Positions 8,984 to 18,362 are shown, counted from the stretch's first letter. The stretch: DNA of 64,000 bases from Pseudomonas chlororaphis (GCA_001023535.1 CP011020.1:3733734-3797733), one strand, 5' to 3'. Numbers and translations: made by a program. The notes: generated by a model from the sequence alone, not told the origin.

Positions 8984-9952
8984 TCAGCGGCGTTCGATCG
9001 GCTCGATCACCTGCAACGCCAGATTGCCCTTGTGGGAACCCATCTTGACCTTGAAGGCCGGTACGCCGTTGGCGCGCATGATCATGTCTTCCGGCATTTC
9101 GACGGGAATGATGTCCCCCGGCTGCATATGCAGGATGTCCCGCAGACGCAACTGGCGCCGGGCGACCGTCGCACCGATCGGCACGTCGACATCCAGCACG
9201 TCCTGGCGCAACGCGTTGATCCAGCGTTCGTCCTGGTCGTCGAGGTCCGATTGGAAACCGGCATCGAGCATTTCTCGCACCGGCTCGATCATCGAGTACG
9301 GCATGGTCACGTGCAGGTCGCCGCCACCGCCATCGAGTTCGATGTGGAAAGTCGAGACCACGATGGCTTCGCTCGGGCCGACGATGTTGGCCATGGCCGG
9401 GTTCACTTCGGAGTTGATGTACTCGAAGTTCACTTCCATGATCGCCTGCCAGGCCTCCTTCAAGTCGACGAAGGCCTGTTCCAGCACCATGCGCACGACC
9501 CGCAGCTCGGTCGGGGTGAATTCACGGCCCTCGATCTTGGCGTGACGGCCGTCGCCACCGAAGAAGTTGTCCACCAGCTTGAACACCAGCTTGGCATCGA
9601 GGATGAACAAGGCGGTGCCACGCAACGGCTTGATCTTCACCAGGTTGAGGCTGGTGGGTACGTACAGCGAGTGTACGTATTCACCGAACTTCATCACCTG
9701 TACGCCACCGACGGCCACATCGGCCGAGCGGCGCAGCATGTTGAACATGCTGATGCGGGTGTAGCGGGCGAAACGCTCGTTGATCATTTCCAGGGTCGGC
9801 ATGCGTCCACGAACGATGCGATCCTGGCTGGTCAGGTCATAGCTTTTGACGCTGCCCGGTTCAGCAGCATTTTCGGTCTGCACCAGGCCATCGTCGACAC
9901 CATGCAACAGCGCATCGATTTCGTCCTGGGACAACAGGTCCTGCACGGCCAT
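8984..9952 (-). CDS. fliM: FliM, flagellar motor switch protein
   Basis: C-ring protein that binds phospho-CheY and sets rotation direction, 322 aa. The N-terminal CheY-binding peptide LSQDEIDALLHG starts at residue 7. The CheC-like middle domain includes SYDLTSQDRIVRGRMPTLE and FVDLKEAWQ, and the C-terminal SpoA domain ends LALQVIEPIERR. It is 72 bp upstream of fliN and 9 bp downstream of fliL, in the standard fliLMNOPQR order. Confidence 0.97.
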   Translation of the reverse strand: MAVQDLLSQDEIDALLHGVDDGLVQTENAAEPGSVKSYDLTSQDRIVRGRMPTLEMINERFARYTRISMFNMLRRSADVAVGGVQVMKFGEYVHSLYVPTSLNLVKIKPLRGTALFILDAKLVFKLVDNFFGGDGRHAKIEGREFTPTELRVVRMVLEQAFVDLKEAWQAIMEVNFEYINSEVNPAMANIVGPSEAIVVSTFHIELDGGGGDLHVTMPYSMIEPVREMLDAGFQSDLDDQDERWINALRQDVLDVDVPIGATVARRQLRLRDILHMQPGDIIPVEMPEDMIMRANGVPAFKVKMGSHKGNLALQVIEPIERR

Positions 9953-9961
9953 GTCGTGTTC

Positions 9962-10465
9962 CTACTGCAATACGAAGTTAGTGAAGAGCAATTGTTCGAT
10001 CACCACTTTGCCCAGCTCTTTCTGAGCCACTTCCTGGACGCTGGCCGTGGCTTTCTGGCGCAACATTTCCTGGCCGACAGGGGTGGCCAGGGTGTCGAAA
10101 TTCTGTCCGGAGAACAGCATCACCAGGTTGTTGCGGATCAGCGGCATGTGCACCCGCAGGGCCTCCAGGTCGGCCTGGTTGCGCCCCATCAGGGTGATGC
10201 TGACCTGCATGTAGCGCTGGCGGCCATTCTGGGTGTAGTTGGCGACGAACGCAGGCGCCATGGATTCGAAAATGGCCGGTTGCTTACCGACGGGGGCGGC
10301 TTCGGCCACGGGAGCCGGCTTGCTCTGGGCCCCATGCATGAAATACCAGGTAGCCCCCACGGACACCCCGATCGCCAACAGCAGGCCCACCACGATCATG
10401 ATGATCATCTTGAGCTTGCCCTTGGTTGCCGGGTCTTTTACAGCTGCTGCTTCACTCTTCGCCAT
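9962..10465 (-). CDS. fliL: FliL, flagellar basal-body-associated membrane protein
   Basis: Single-pass membrane protein near the stator ring, 167 aa. A short cytoplasmic N-terminus is followed by one transmembrane helix (about residues 19-42, MIIMIVVGLLLAIGVSVGA) and a periplasmic FliL domain (SMAPAFVANYTQ, then RYMQVSITLM, ending VIEQLLFTNFVLQ). It is the first gene of the run fliLMNOPQR-flhB and has a good RpoN-type promoter about 50 bases upstream. Confidence 0.95.
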   Translation of the reverse strand: MAKSEAAAVKDPATKGKLKMIIMIVVGLLLAIGVSVGATWYFMHGAQSKPAPVAEAAPVGKQPAIFESMAPAFVANYTQNGRQRYMQVSITLMGRNQADLEALRVHMPLIRNNLVMLFSGQNFDTLATPVGQEMLRQKATASVQEVAQKELGKVVIEQLLFTNFVLQ

Positions 10466-10516
10466 GCCAATAATCCGTCACTAATCGGGGGGTTCACGGT
10501 TGCCTGGCAAGGCAGG

Positions 10517-10532
10517 AGCAAGTGTTATGCCA
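10517..10532 (-). promoter_or_regulatory. RpoN (sigma-54) promoter of fliL
   Basis: The minus strand reads TGGCATAACACTTGCT, against the consensus TGGCACG-N4-TTGCW. The GG and GC elements have the correct spacing, TGGCA and TTGCT are perfect, and the site is 52 bases before the fliL ATG. It would drive fliL through flhB. Confidence 0.8.
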
Positions 10533-10560
10533 GAAGCAATTTACGCCACCCGAAAACAAC

Positions 10561-10650
10561 TGTGGGAGCGGGCTTGCTCGCGAAGGCTGTGCGTCAGATG
10601 ACATGATTATCAACTGGCACACCGCCTTCGCGAGCAAGCCCGCTCCCACA
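10561..10650. repeat. REP-type inverted repeat between fliL and fliK
   Basis: Two 27-base arms (10561-10587 and 10624-10650) are perfect reverse complements, starting TGTGGGAGCGGGCTTGCTCG, separated by 36 bases. This is the Pseudomonas REP doublet (two REPs in opposite orientation). It lies directly behind the fliK stop and upstream of the fliL promoter, so it separates two transcription units. Close relatives occur at 20584-20674 and 29037-29123. Confidence 0.85.
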
Positions 10651-10668
10651 AAAGGTTACCTCACCAGG

Positions 10669-12033
10669 TCAGGCGTAGTAATCGACCGCGCTGCTGCCGA
10701 TCACACTGGTCGTACTGGCTGCAACTTCGGCCACGCCAGCCGGCAGGTGCTCATCCACCGACGCATCCGCTCGACCGCCCGATGAGGTGGTACGTCCGGC
10801 CTGGGCCTGCTGCTGGGCCGGCTGGTCCTGGTTGGGCGATCCTCGGGACTGATCGGACACGTTGACGTCGACCTGCCCCATGCCCTGCTGGGTGAAGCTG
10901 TCCCGCAAGCGGTGCAATTGGCCTTCGAGGGCTTCGCGAACGCCCGGGTGAGCACTCATGAACGTGACCTGGGTCTGCTGGTCCGGCACCATGTTCACGC
11001 GGATGTCCAGTCGCCCGAGTTCGGCGGGTTGCAGCTGGATGTCGGCCGCCTTGAGATTGGCGCTCGACAGGTACATCACCCGGTTGACCACCTCTTCGGT
11101 CCAGCCATTCTGGTTCATGGCAATGGGCTGGTTGACCGGCACCGCGTTGGCTGTCTTCGGCGTCGCCGCCTGGGTCAGGGCCGCCAGGCGATTGGCGAAG
11201 TCGTCGACCCGGGTGTCGCTGGCCGCGCTGGTCAGGTCCTTGAGGCCCTCGCTGATCAAGCCGCCAAAAGCCTTTTCACCGCCCTGGCTGCCAGGGCTGG
11301 TGCTGTCCTGGTCAGCCTGCACGGTGAGCATGCTCGCCATGCCGGCGGCGAAGGTTTGCGCCGACGTCGGCTCGGCATCAAGCGCCGCCGGGGCGGCAGC
11401 CTTGGGCTGGGCCTGGCTGGCGGCGGAAACATGACCACCCTGCTCCATGGCCAGCCGCAAGGCAGGCATCGCGTCGAGCGGGTCGGCTTGGGGATCGAAC
11501 GCAGGGTCCGTCGCCGGGTCCGCAGGCGGCGTGGTCAGTGCCTGCGAGACGACTGGAGCCACTACCGCAGCGGCCACCTGGGGATCCGCCGCCACCACTA
11601 CTGGCGCGGGCTCCGGCGCAGTCGTCACCACGGGCGTGGTGACCTCCGGCAGCAATGTCGGATCAACCGGCGCAGCGTCAGCCACTGGCGCGTCGGTCGA
11701 ATCTGCGGCGTCATCGCTCGCGACCTGGTCGTCGGCATCGGCGGGTTTGTCCGCGGGCAAGGGTTTGCCGCTATCGGCAACCGTCCGCTCGGGGGCGGCA
11801 GCGGTTTCGTTGCCGGCGTCCTTTTTGACGGTGTTATCGGAAGACTTGTCGCGCATCGGTTTTACCGACGGTTCAGGGGCAGCCGATGACTTGGCGGGCG
11901 CCTGACGGGCGAAGACCTGAGCGAAGCTGGAGGCTCTATCCCCATTGTCCGGGGCCGCCGCCGGTGAATTGACGGCTGCCTGGGGCTTGGCCTGGGCAGT
12001 GGCCTGGAGCAGCGTATTAGGGGTGACAGGCAT
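10669..12033 (-). CDS. fliK: FliK, hook-length control protein
   Basis: Secreted molecular ruler that measures the hook and triggers the FlhB switch, 454 aa. Residues 1-300 are low-complexity, rich in Ala, Pro, Asp and Val, as in FliK rulers. The conserved C-terminal domain (FliK-C) contains LQLQPAELGRLDIRVNM-type sequence and GVREALEGQLHRLRDSFTQQG. The start at 12033 (MPVTPNTLL) is chosen because GGAG lies 9 bases upstream; an in-frame TTG at 12252 would run into hptB and adds unrelated residues. The gene has its own RpoN-type site in the hptB-fliK gap. Confidence 0.92.
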   Translation of the reverse strand: MPVTPNTLLQATAQAKPQAAVNSPAAAPDNGDRASSFAQVFARQAPAKSSAAPEPSVKPMRDKSSDNTVKKDAGNETAAAPERTVADSGKPLPADKPADADDQVASDDAADSTDAPVADAAPVDPTLLPEVTTPVVTTAPEPAPVVVAADPQVAAAVVAPVVSQALTTPPADPATDPAFDPQADPLDAMPALRLAMEQGGHVSAASQAQPKAAAPAALDAEPTSAQTFAAGMASMLTVQADQDSTSPGSQGGEKAFGGLISEGLKDLTSAASDTRVDDFANRLAALTQAATPKTANAVPVNQPIAMNQNGWTEEVVNRVMYLSSANLKAADIQLQPAELGRLDIRVNMVPDQQTQVTFMSAHPGVREALEGQLHRLRDSFTQQGMGQVDVNVSDQSRGSPNQDQPAQQQAQAGRTTSSGGRADASVDEHLPAGVAEVAASTTSVIGSSAVDYYA

Positions 12034-12083
12034 GAACATTTTCTCCGCTGCACTGGATTCATAGGTACAGTCGGACAAGACAA

Positions 12084-12099
12084 TGCAAGGGGCGGGCCA
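12084..12099 (-). promoter_or_regulatory. RpoN (sigma-54) promoter of fliK
   Basis: The minus strand reads TGGCCCGCCCCTTGCA, differing from TGGCACG-N4-TTGCW at one position. It lies 51 bases before the fliK ATG and downstream of the hptB stop, so fliK can be transcribed apart from hptB. Confidence 0.8.
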
Positions 12100-12121
12100 A
12101 CGCTTGAGTGGCCGGTAGATC

Positions 12122-12466
12122 TCAGCAGTGGAAGCCTTCGCGCTCTTCCCGGCAAAGATTGCGGACATGGGCAAATTCGCTGTCGATTTCGCTGACCAGT
12201 TTTTCGATACCCCCCAGCGAAGGCTGTTTGGCACGCTGTTCCAGCTCACCACACAACTCGGCGAGGCGAATGGCTCCCATGTTACTGCTGCTGCCTTTGA
12301 AGCTGTGGGCGGTGGCGCTCAGTTTTTCAGCGTCCCGGGCTTCATGCAGCACGCGCAAACGCGCCTCGGAGTCGTTGAGGAAGGTATCCAGCAGTTCCAG
12401 ATAGCCCTCTTCCATGACTTCCTTCAACGTGCTGAGCACGTCGCGATCCAGATGAATCTCACTCAC
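12122..12466 (-). CDS. hptB: HptB-like histidine phosphotransfer protein
   Basis: Small Hpt-domain protein, 114 aa, that relays phosphate from hybrid sensor kinases to the HsbR response regulator. The phosphorylated histidine is His54 in the motif AHSFKGSSSNMGA. The start is a GTG at 12466 with GGGAG about 8 bases upstream. It is followed within 30 bp (in gene order, preceded) by hsbR and hsbA, the same trio as P. aeruginosa PA3345-PA3347, where the branch links the Gac/Rsm network, flagellar genes and biofilm. The symbol is by that analogy. Confidence 0.85.
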   Translation of the reverse strand: MSEIHLDRDVLSTLKEVMEEGYLELLDTFLNDSEARLRVLHEARDAEKLSATAHSFKGSSSNMGAIRLAELCGELEQRAKQPSLGGIEKLVSEIDSEFAHVRNLCREEREGFHC

Positions 12467-12496
12467 TTGTTCGCTCCCTGATCAAGAATGACCCGA

Positions 12497-14203
12497 TTAT
12501 GCCAGAGCCTCCCAGAAAAACTCCACGCGTACACTACGACCATCGTCTGACCAACGGGCCTGATGGCTCAGCTGACGCACCAGGCTTACGCCGCGCCCGG
12601 ACAACCGATCACAGTCCACGGGCCGTGCCAACACCCGGGCAACATCGAAACCTTCGCCGCTGTCCTCGACCTCGATAACCAGACGGCCACCGTCGCCGTT
12701 TGGCGTGACGTGCAGATGCACCCGCACGTAACCGGCGCTCAACTCATCCAGACGCGTATTGCGATCGTTGTAATAACGTGCAAATCCTGACGCGTCGCGC
12801 TTGAGGTCCGAGTCGAGCCCCAGCACCCCGTGATCCAGAGCGTTGGAGTAGAGCTCCGACAGAACACTGTAGAGGGCGCCACTCTGCGCCCGAAGCCCAT
12901 GGACCTCAAGCAGTAACTGCAGCAGATACGGCATCGGGTTGAAGCGCTTGAGCGTCTGCGCCCGGAACTCGAAGCTCACCGACCAGTCCAGCGGGCTCGA
13001 TTGACCGCTATCGGAATAGACCGGTGGCGGCGGGTTGAGTTGCGTCGCGGCGACCAGGCTGACCTCGACCATGCTGAAATCGTCCCGGGCCTCACCGCGA
13101 AAGTCCCGCAGGGCCTGCTGGATGTCCTCGAACAGCAGGTCTGGCTCGCGGTTGGCCGCGAACACCTGCTGCAGACGCTCCACGCCGAACAATTGCTCGT
13201 CATCGTTAGCGGTGTCGATCACCCCGTCGGACAGCAGGAACACCCGGTCCCCCAGGGACATGGGGTGCACTTCGGTGCGGTCGTCGAACAGTTGCGGCGA
13301 GAGCACACCCAACGGCAGGTGCCGCGCCGGCAGCGGCGTGCGCGCCCCGCTCAGGCTGTCATGCAGGTAGCCATCAGGCATGCCGCCGTTCCAGACCTCC
13401 ACCGTGCGCCGTTGGAAGCTCAGGCACAGCAGGGTCGCGCAACAGAACATGTCCACCGGAAGGATGCGTTTGAGCTTGGCATTCATCTCCCGCAGGATCT
13501 GCGCCAGGCCGTAGCCCTTGGCGGTCATCCCATAGAACACTTCGGCCAGCGGCATCGCACCGACCGCCGCCGGCAACCCATGCCCGGTGAAGTCCCCGAG
13601 CAGGATATGCATGTCGCCGGCGGGGTTGAACGCAGCCAGCAACAGGTCGCCGTTGAACAGGGCATAGGGCGATTGCAGGTAACGGATGTTCGGCGCGCTC
13701 AGGCAGCCGGAGTGGGCGATCTTGTCGAACACCGCCTTGGCGACGCGCTGCTCGTTGAGCAGGTAGTCATGGTGTCGGGCAATCTGGTCGCGCTGCTCTA
13801 CCACTGTGGCCTGCAACCGCCGCAGACGGTCCATGGCCTTGATCTTGGCGGCCAGGATCACCTGGTTGTAGGGTTTGGCAAGAAAGTCGTCGCCACCGGC
13901 CTCCAGGCAACGCGCCAGGCCTTCGCTTTCGGTCAACGAGGTGAGAAAAATGATCGGGACCAACTGATCCCCGGCCAACTGCTTGATTTTCTGCGCGGCC
14001 TCGAAACCATCCATGACGGGCATCATCGCATCCATCAGCACCAGGTGCGGGCGCTGCTCCAGATAGACCTCGACCGCTTCGGCGCCATCGGCGGCAGTGA
14101 GCACCTGATGCCCTTGGCGGCGGACGATGGTCGACAACAGCAGGCGGTCAGCGGCACTGTCCTCGGCAATCAGGACTGTCAGTGATTCGGCGGCGGACAA
14201 CAT
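12497..14203 (-). CDS. hsbR: HsbR-like response regulator with PP2C phosphatase and kinase-type ATPase domains
   Basis: Protein of 568 aa with three modules. Residues 8-125 are a receiver domain with phospho-acceptor Asp58 (LVLMDAMMPVMDG). About 180-380 is a PP2C/SpoIIE-type serine phosphatase (NGDLLLAAFNPAGDMHILLGDFTGHG, then DRVFLLSDGVID). The C-terminal 150 residues resemble an anti-sigma-factor ATPase (LYSNALDHGVLG, then VEDSGEGFDV). In P. aeruginosa HsbR acts on the anti-anti-sigma factor HsbA as phosphatase or kinase. The start is the ATG at 14203 (MLSAAESLTVLIAED), 7 bp after hsbA; a longer frame to 14350 overlaps hsbA and encodes arginine/serine-rich nonsense. Confidence 0.88.
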   Translation of the reverse strand: MLSAAESLTVLIAEDSAADRLLLSTIVRRQGHQVLTAADGAEAVEVYLEQRPHLVLMDAMMPVMDGFEAAQKIKQLAGDQLVPIIFLTSLTESEGLARCLEAGGDDFLAKPYNQVILAAKIKAMDRLRRLQATVVEQRDQIARHHDYLLNEQRVAKAVFDKIAHSGCLSAPNIRYLQSPYALFNGDLLLAAFNPAGDMHILLGDFTGHGLPAAVGAMPLAEVFYGMTAKGYGLAQILREMNAKLKRILPVDMFCCATLLCLSFQRRTVEVWNGGMPDGYLHDSLSGARTPLPARHLPLGVLSPQLFDDRTEVHPMSLGDRVFLLSDGVIDTANDDEQLFGVERLQQVFAANREPDLLFEDIQQALRDFRGEARDDFSMVEVSLVAATQLNPPPPVYSDSGQSSPLDWSVSFEFRAQTLKRFNPMPYLLQLLLEVHGLRAQSGALYSVLSELYSNALDHGVLGLDSDLKRDASGFARYYNDRNTRLDELSAGYVRVHLHVTPNGDGGRLVIEVEDSGEGFDVARVLARPVDCDRLSGRGVSLVRQLSHQARWSDDGRSVRVEFFWEALA

Positions 14204-14210
14204 GGCTGTA

Positions 14211-14603
14211 TCAGGCTTTGCCCGAGGATTGCCCTGCCTGCTGCCGTCCCTCCGCCGACTTGTCTTCTTTCGGGCTGTTGATATCGAACAGCTTCTCGAA
14301 ATTGGAGATTGCGAGGATCTTGCGCACATCCGCGCCGCAATTGATGACACTCACGTCGGCGTCCTCGCCGCCCGCGTAGTCGCGCAGCAACAGCAGCATG
14401 CCCAGCGCGGAGCTGTCGAGGTAAGTGGTGTCTTTCAAGTCCACGACATAGCTATCAAGCTGTGCATTGAGTGTTTCGTACTTCTCGTAAGACTGCCGAA
14501 ACTCTTGATGGAGCTTGAAATCGAACCGCCCCTTGACCGAAATCGTCAGCTTTTTTCCATTGCTCGATAATTCGGTAAAGACTTGTATCGCTTGAGCTTG
14601 CAT
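14211..14603 (-). CDS. hsbA: HsbA-like anti-anti-sigma factor (STAS domain)
   Basis: STAS-domain protein of the SpoIIAA type, 130 aa from the ATG at 14603. The phosphorylation motif is TTYLDSSALGMLLLL, with the acceptor serine at 64 or 65. In P. aeruginosa the homologue binds the anti-sigma factor FlgM when unphosphorylated, freeing FliA, and a diguanylate cyclase otherwise; this role is inferred here. The C-terminus has a short charged tail (KEDKSAEGRQQAGQSSGKA). It sits between fliJ and hsbR. In-frame codons upstream to 14666 are unlikely to be translated. Confidence 0.85.
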   Translation of the reverse strand: MQAQAIQVFTELSSNGKKLTISVKGRFDFKLHQEFRQSYEKYETLNAQLDSYVVDLKDTTYLDSSALGMLLLLRDYAGGEDADVSVINCGADVRKILAISNFEKLFDINSPKEDKSAEGRQQAGQSSGKA

Positions 14604-14700
14604 AGCTGGCTTCCCTGTCATGGACATACGTGTACAAGGTTTAGCACTTGGTCGAAGCCTGAGCAAGGTTTCACAGCATTCACTCTAAAAAACTCCATGA

Positions 14701-15150
14701 TCAGTATGGATTCTGTCGCGGCAGGCGCTGGGACAATTCATCCAGCAGCTTTTGCTCGCGCTTGTCTTCCAACTGCCGTGCTTCATCGATATAGCGTTGC
14801 ACCAGCTTGCGCAGGCCTTCGACCCGGGCAAACGCCTCTTGCCAACTCTGGCGGGCCTTTTCCAGATTGTTCTGGTGCCAGACCAGGCTTTGTCGTTGCT
14901 GGTCGATCGCGGTGCCCAATTGTGCAAGAAACCCTTGGTAACCCAGCAGCCATTGCCCGGAGACACCGTGGCTGCCACGGGTGATCCACTGTTCCTGGTA
15001 TTCGAGGCGAAAGTTTTCCAGGTCGGCCAGCTTACTTTCGGCAACCGCCACCTGGCCCTGGAAATAGGCCAATCGCTGGACGGCGGTTTTCTCGGCCTTC
15101 TCCGCCATCTCGACCACTGGCGCCAGACGCGCCGCACGACTCGTGGCCAT
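14701..15150 (-). CDS. fliJ: FliJ, flagellar export chaperone escort
   Basis: Soluble coiled-coil protein of the export ATPase complex, 149 aa. The sequence is almost entirely helical and charged with many Gln, Glu and Lys residues (for example EKTAVQRLAYFQGQ, then QQRQSLVWHQNNLEKARQSW), as in FliJ, which inserts into the FliI ring. It is 6 bp after fliI, and a 97-bp gap then separates it from hsbA. Confidence 0.92.
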   Translation of the reverse strand: MATSRAARLAPVVEMAEKAEKTAVQRLAYFQGQVAVAESKLADLENFRLEYQEQWITRGSHGVSGQWLLGYQGFLAQLGTAIDQQRQSLVWHQNNLEKARQSWQEAFARVEGLRKLVQRYIDEARQLEDKREQKLLDELSQRLPRQNPY

Positions 15151-15156
15151 GATCGG

Positions 15157-16515
15157 TTACCCGCCGGCGATCGGCGTGAAGATACTTTCCAGGTGCGCTT
15201 CGCTGGCGCCCAGGCCAATGTTGTCGTTCAGGCTCTGGCGCAGGTAGACGGACATTGCCGGGTAAAGATTGATGGCGATGTCGGTCTCGCGATCACCGCC
15301 GGGCACGTAGGCGCCCACGCTGATCAGGTCCCGGCTCTGCTGGTAGCGCGACCAGTACTGCTTGAACTGCTGGGCGCGCTTGAGGTGTTCGGTGCTGATG
15401 ACCGACGGCATGACCCGGCTGATGGACGCCTCGATGTCGATGGCCGGGTAATGCCCTTCCTCGGCCAGGCGCCGGGACAGCACGATGTGACCGTCGAGCA
15501 CACCCCGCGCCGAGTCGGCGATAGGGTCCTGCTGGTCGTCGCCTTCGGACAACACGGTGTAGAAGGCGGTGATCGAACCACCGCCCTTCTCCGCGTTACC
15601 GGCGCGCTCCACCAGTTTCGGCAGCTTGGCGAACACCGACGGTGGATACCCCTTGGTGGCCGGCGGCTCGCCGATGGCCAGGGCAATTTCCCGCTGGGCC
15701 TGGGCGAAACGGGTCAGCGAATCCATCAGCAACAGGACGTTCTTGCCCTTATCGCGAAAATACTCGGCGATACGCGTGCAATACATGGCCGCCCGCAGGC
15801 GCATCAACGGCGCATCGTCCGCGGGCGATGCCACGACCACCGAACGCTTGAGGCCTTCCTCGCCGAGGATGTGCTCGATGAACTCCTTCACCTCGCGGCC
15901 CCGTTCGCCGATCAGCCCGACCACGATGATGTCGGCTTCGGTGAAACGGGTCATCATGCCTAGCAGCACACTCTTGCCCACGCCGGTACCGGCGAACAGA
16001 CCCAGGCGCTGCCCGCGTCCTACCGTCAATAAACCGTTGATGCAGCGGATGCCCACGTCCAGTGGAACGCTGATGGGGTCGCGCTTGAGCGGGTTGATCG
16101 TCGGGCCGTCCATCGGCACCCAGTCTTCAGCCTTCATGCCGCCCTTGCCGTCAAGAGCCCGCCCGGCACCGTCCAGCACGCGCCCGAGCATGCTCATGCC
16201 CATGGGCAGGCGACCGGTATCGGCCAACGGCACGACACGTGCGCCCGGAGCGATCCCGGCCACGCTGCCCACCGGCATCAGGAAAACCTTGCTGCCGGCA
16301 AAGCCCATGACTTCGGCTTCAACCTGCACCGGGTGATAACTGTCGTCGTTGATCACCATGCAGCGACTGCCCATGGCCGCGCGCAGGCCTTCGGCTTCGA
16401 GGGTCAGGCCGACCATGCGCAACAGGCGCCCTTCGAGGATCGGTTGGCCGGCCAGTTCGGTCGCCTCGGCGTAACTGCCCAGGCGCTTGCCGAAGCTGGT
16501 TCGCTCAAGGCGCAT
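15157..16515 (-). CDS. fliI: FliI, flagellar export ATPase
   Basis: F1-beta-like ATPase that energises loading of export substrates, 452 aa. Walker A AGTGVGKS is at 175-182; [10 protein letters not shown] and the Walker B stretch [18 protein letters not shown] follow. The start is the ATG at 16515 ([12 protein letters not shown]), overlapping the end of fliH by 11 bases; a further in-frame codon at 16539 lies deeper in fliH and is less likely. The neighbours fliH (negative regulator and anchor) and fliJ make the ATPase complex. Confidence 0.96.
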   Translation of the reverse strand: MRLERTSFGKRLGSYAEATELAGQPILEGRLLRMVGLTLEAEGLRAAMGSRCMVINDDSYHPVQVEAEVMGFAGSKVFLMPVGSVAGIAPGARVVPLADTGRLPMGMSMLGRVLDGAGRALDGKGGMKAEDWVPMDGPTINPLKRDPISVPLDVGIRCINGLLTVGRGQRLGLFAGTGVGKSVLLGMMTRFTEADIIVVGLIGERGREVKEFIEHILGEEGLKRSVVVASPADDAPLMRLRAAMYCTRIAEYFRDKGKNVLLLMDSLTRFAQAQREIALAIGEPPATKGYPPSVFAKLPKLVERAGNAEKGGGSITAFYTVLSEGDDQQDPIADSARGVLDGHIVLSRRLAEEGHYPAIDIEASISRVMPSVISTEHLKRAQQFKQYWSRYQQSRDLISVGAYVPGGDRETDIAINLYPAMSVYLRQSLNDNIGLGASEAHLESIFTPIAGG

Positions 16516-17335
16516 CGCGGTCGTCCGCTGTCGTTGCAACCGGTTCGACGCCTTCGAGGTCGATACCGGCGGCGCCCTTGAGTTCGTCCGGCAACTCCAG
16601 GCTCAAATCGCCGGGGGCCGGGTGCAAGGCTTGCTCGTGCAATTGGTCGAGCAACTTGGCCATGACTTGGTTGATGCGCGTCTCGACGGTCGCATCGATG
16701 CGGCTGTGCTCGGTTTCCACCCGGCAACCGCCCGGCAGCAACGACGCATCCTCGACGATGCGCCAGGTTTCTTCGTGGCGCTCGCGCAGGGCTTTGACCA
16801 GTTCGAAATCCTGGGGATTGATGTACAGCCGCACATTGCCCACGCCCAACGGCAACAGCTTGAGGGCTTCACGCATGACATGCTCGATCTGGCTCGAATC
16901 GATGGCCAGTTCGCGCTGAATCACCTGCCGGGAAATATGCTGCACCAGGTCCACCAGGGACTTCTCGATCTGGGTGTCCTGTTCGGCGATCGGCTCGAAC
17001 AGGTTGACCATCAGCGATTCCAGCGCCCGGAGCTTGGCCGTCAGCGCCACATCGGCTTCCTGGCGAACCTTGAGGGTGGTGCTGTGGAAGCCTTCCTTCT
17101 CGCCGACGGCAAAGCCTTCGTTATAGGCTTCCTGACGAATGCTCTCGACTTCCTCAAGGGTCAGCGGCTGGACTTCCTCCAGCGGTACTTCCTCGATTTC
17201 CGGCAGTTCTTCCACCGGCTCCGGTTCAGGCTCGGGCACATGGGGATCGAAGCTGGGCAGCGACCAGACGTCGAAACCACCGACGTCCCGGGCGCGGATC
17301 AGGTCGCTGGGTGACTCATCGCTCTTGGCAGACAT
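16505..17335 (-). CDS. fliH: FliH, export ATPase regulator
   Basis: Peripheral protein that dimerises, binds FliI and links it to FliN in the C-ring, 276 aa. An N-terminal acidic Pro/Glu-rich region ([17 protein letters not shown], about residues 34-50) is followed by a helical segment ([22 protein letters not shown]) and the C-terminal FliH domain ([16 protein letters not shown], then [21 protein letters not shown]). The stop overlaps fliI; the start is 7 bp after fliG. Confidence 0.94.
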   Translation of the reverse strand: MSAKSDESPSDLIRARDVGGFDVWSLPSFDPHVPEPEPEPVEELPEIEEVPLEEVQPLTLEEVESIRQEAYNEGFAVGEKEGFHSTTLKVRQEADVALTAKLRALESLMVNLFEPIAEQDTQIEKSLVDLVQHISRQVIQRELAIDSSQIEHVMREALKLLPLGVGNVRLYINPQDFELVKALRERHEETWRIVEDASLLPGGCRVETEHSRIDATVETRINQVMAKLLDQLHEQALHPAPGDLSLELPDELKGAAGIDLEGVEPVATTADDRDAP

Positions 17336-17342
17336 AACGACC

Positions 17343-18362
17343 TTAGATCATCTCTTCGCCGCCCTTGCCACCGAGCACGATCTCTCCGGCTTCGGCCATG
17401 CGGCGGGCGATGGTAAGGATTTCCTTCTGCGCAGTTTCCACGTCGCTGACGCGCACCGGGCCCTTGGCCTCGAGGTCGTCGCGCAACAGTTCCGCCGCCC
17501 GTTTGGACATGTTCTTGAAAATCTTTTCCTTGACGCCTTCGTCCGACCCCTTGAGGGCCAGGACCAGCACATCGGAAGACACTTCGCGCAACAGCGCCTG
17601 GATGCCCCGATCGTCGACGTCCGCCAGGTTGTTGAACACGAACATGAGGTCTTCGATCTGGCCGGACAGGTCTTCGTCGAACTCGCGGATCGAGTCCATC
17701 AGCTGGCCTTCGATCGAGCTGTCGAGGAAGTTCATGATGTCCGCCGCACGCTTGATACCACCCAGGGTGGTGCGCGAGGCATTGGAGTTGCCCGAGAACT
17801 GCTTCTCCAGAATCTGGTTCAATTCCTTCAGGGCCGCCGGCTGCACGGTGTTGAGCGAGGACACCCGCAGGATGATGTCCAGGCGCACCTTGTGGTCGAA
17901 GTTGCCCAGTACTTCACCGGCCTGGTCCGGGTCGAGGTAAGCCACCACGATGGCCTGGATCTGCGGGTGCTCGTAGCGGATCACGTCGGCAACGGCGCGC
18001 GGTTCCATCCACTTGAGGCTGTCCAGGCCACTGGTGTTGCCACCCAGCAGGATACGGTCGATCAGGCCGTTGGCCTTGTCCTCGCCGAGAGCCTGGGTCA
18101 GCATCTTGCGCACGTAGTCGTCGGAGCCGACGCCCAAGCTGGTCTGGTCGCCGACGATGTCGACGAACTCGCTCATCACCTGTTCAACCTGCTCGCGATG
18201 CACATTGCCCATCTGCGCCATGGCCACGCCCACGCGCTGGACCTCCTTGGGCCCCATGTGGCGCAGCACCTGGGCAGCGTCGGTCGAACCCAGGGACAGC
18301 AGCAGGATCGCGGCTTTGTCGACCCGGGACAATTTGGCAACAGCGGCTCGATTATCACTCAT
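17343..18362 (-). CDS. fliG: FliG, flagellar motor switch rotor protein
   Basis: Rotor protein that contacts the stators and the FliF ring, 339 aa. The N-terminal domain begins VAKLSRVDKAAILLLSLG; the middle domain carries the EHPQ motif (YEHPQIQAIVVAYL); the C-terminal torque helix contains FVFNNLADVDDRGIQALLREV with the conserved charged residues. The start overlaps the 3' end of fliF by 8 bases, so translation is likely coupled. Confidence 0.97.
   Translation of the reverse strand: MSDNRAAVAKLSRVDKAAILLLSLGSTDAAQVLRHMGPKEVQRVGVAMAQMGNVHREQVEQVMSEFVDIVGDQTSLGVGSDDYVRKMLTQALGEDKANGLIDRILLGGNTSGLDSLKWMEPRAVADVIRYEHPQIQAIVVAYLDPDQAGEVLGNFDHKVRLDIILRVSSLNTVQPAALKELNQILEKQFSGNSNASRTTLGGIKRAADIMNFLDSSIEGQLMDSIREFDEDLSGQIEDLMFVFNNLADVDDRGIQALLREVSSDVLVLALKGSDEGVKEKIFKNMSKRAAELLRDDLEAKGPVRVSDVETAQKEILTIARRMAEAGEIVLGGKGGEEMI

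Noticed and set aside
2814..10606. Long plus-strand frames opposite flhA, flhB and fliM-fliL (up to 524 codons)
   Set aside because: Same reason: shadows of real minus-strand genes, with low-complexity His/Gln/Arg-rich translation.
12034..12252. N-terminal extension of FliK
   Set aside because: It overlaps hptB in another frame and gives no FliK-like sequence; the ATG at 12033 has GGAG upstream.
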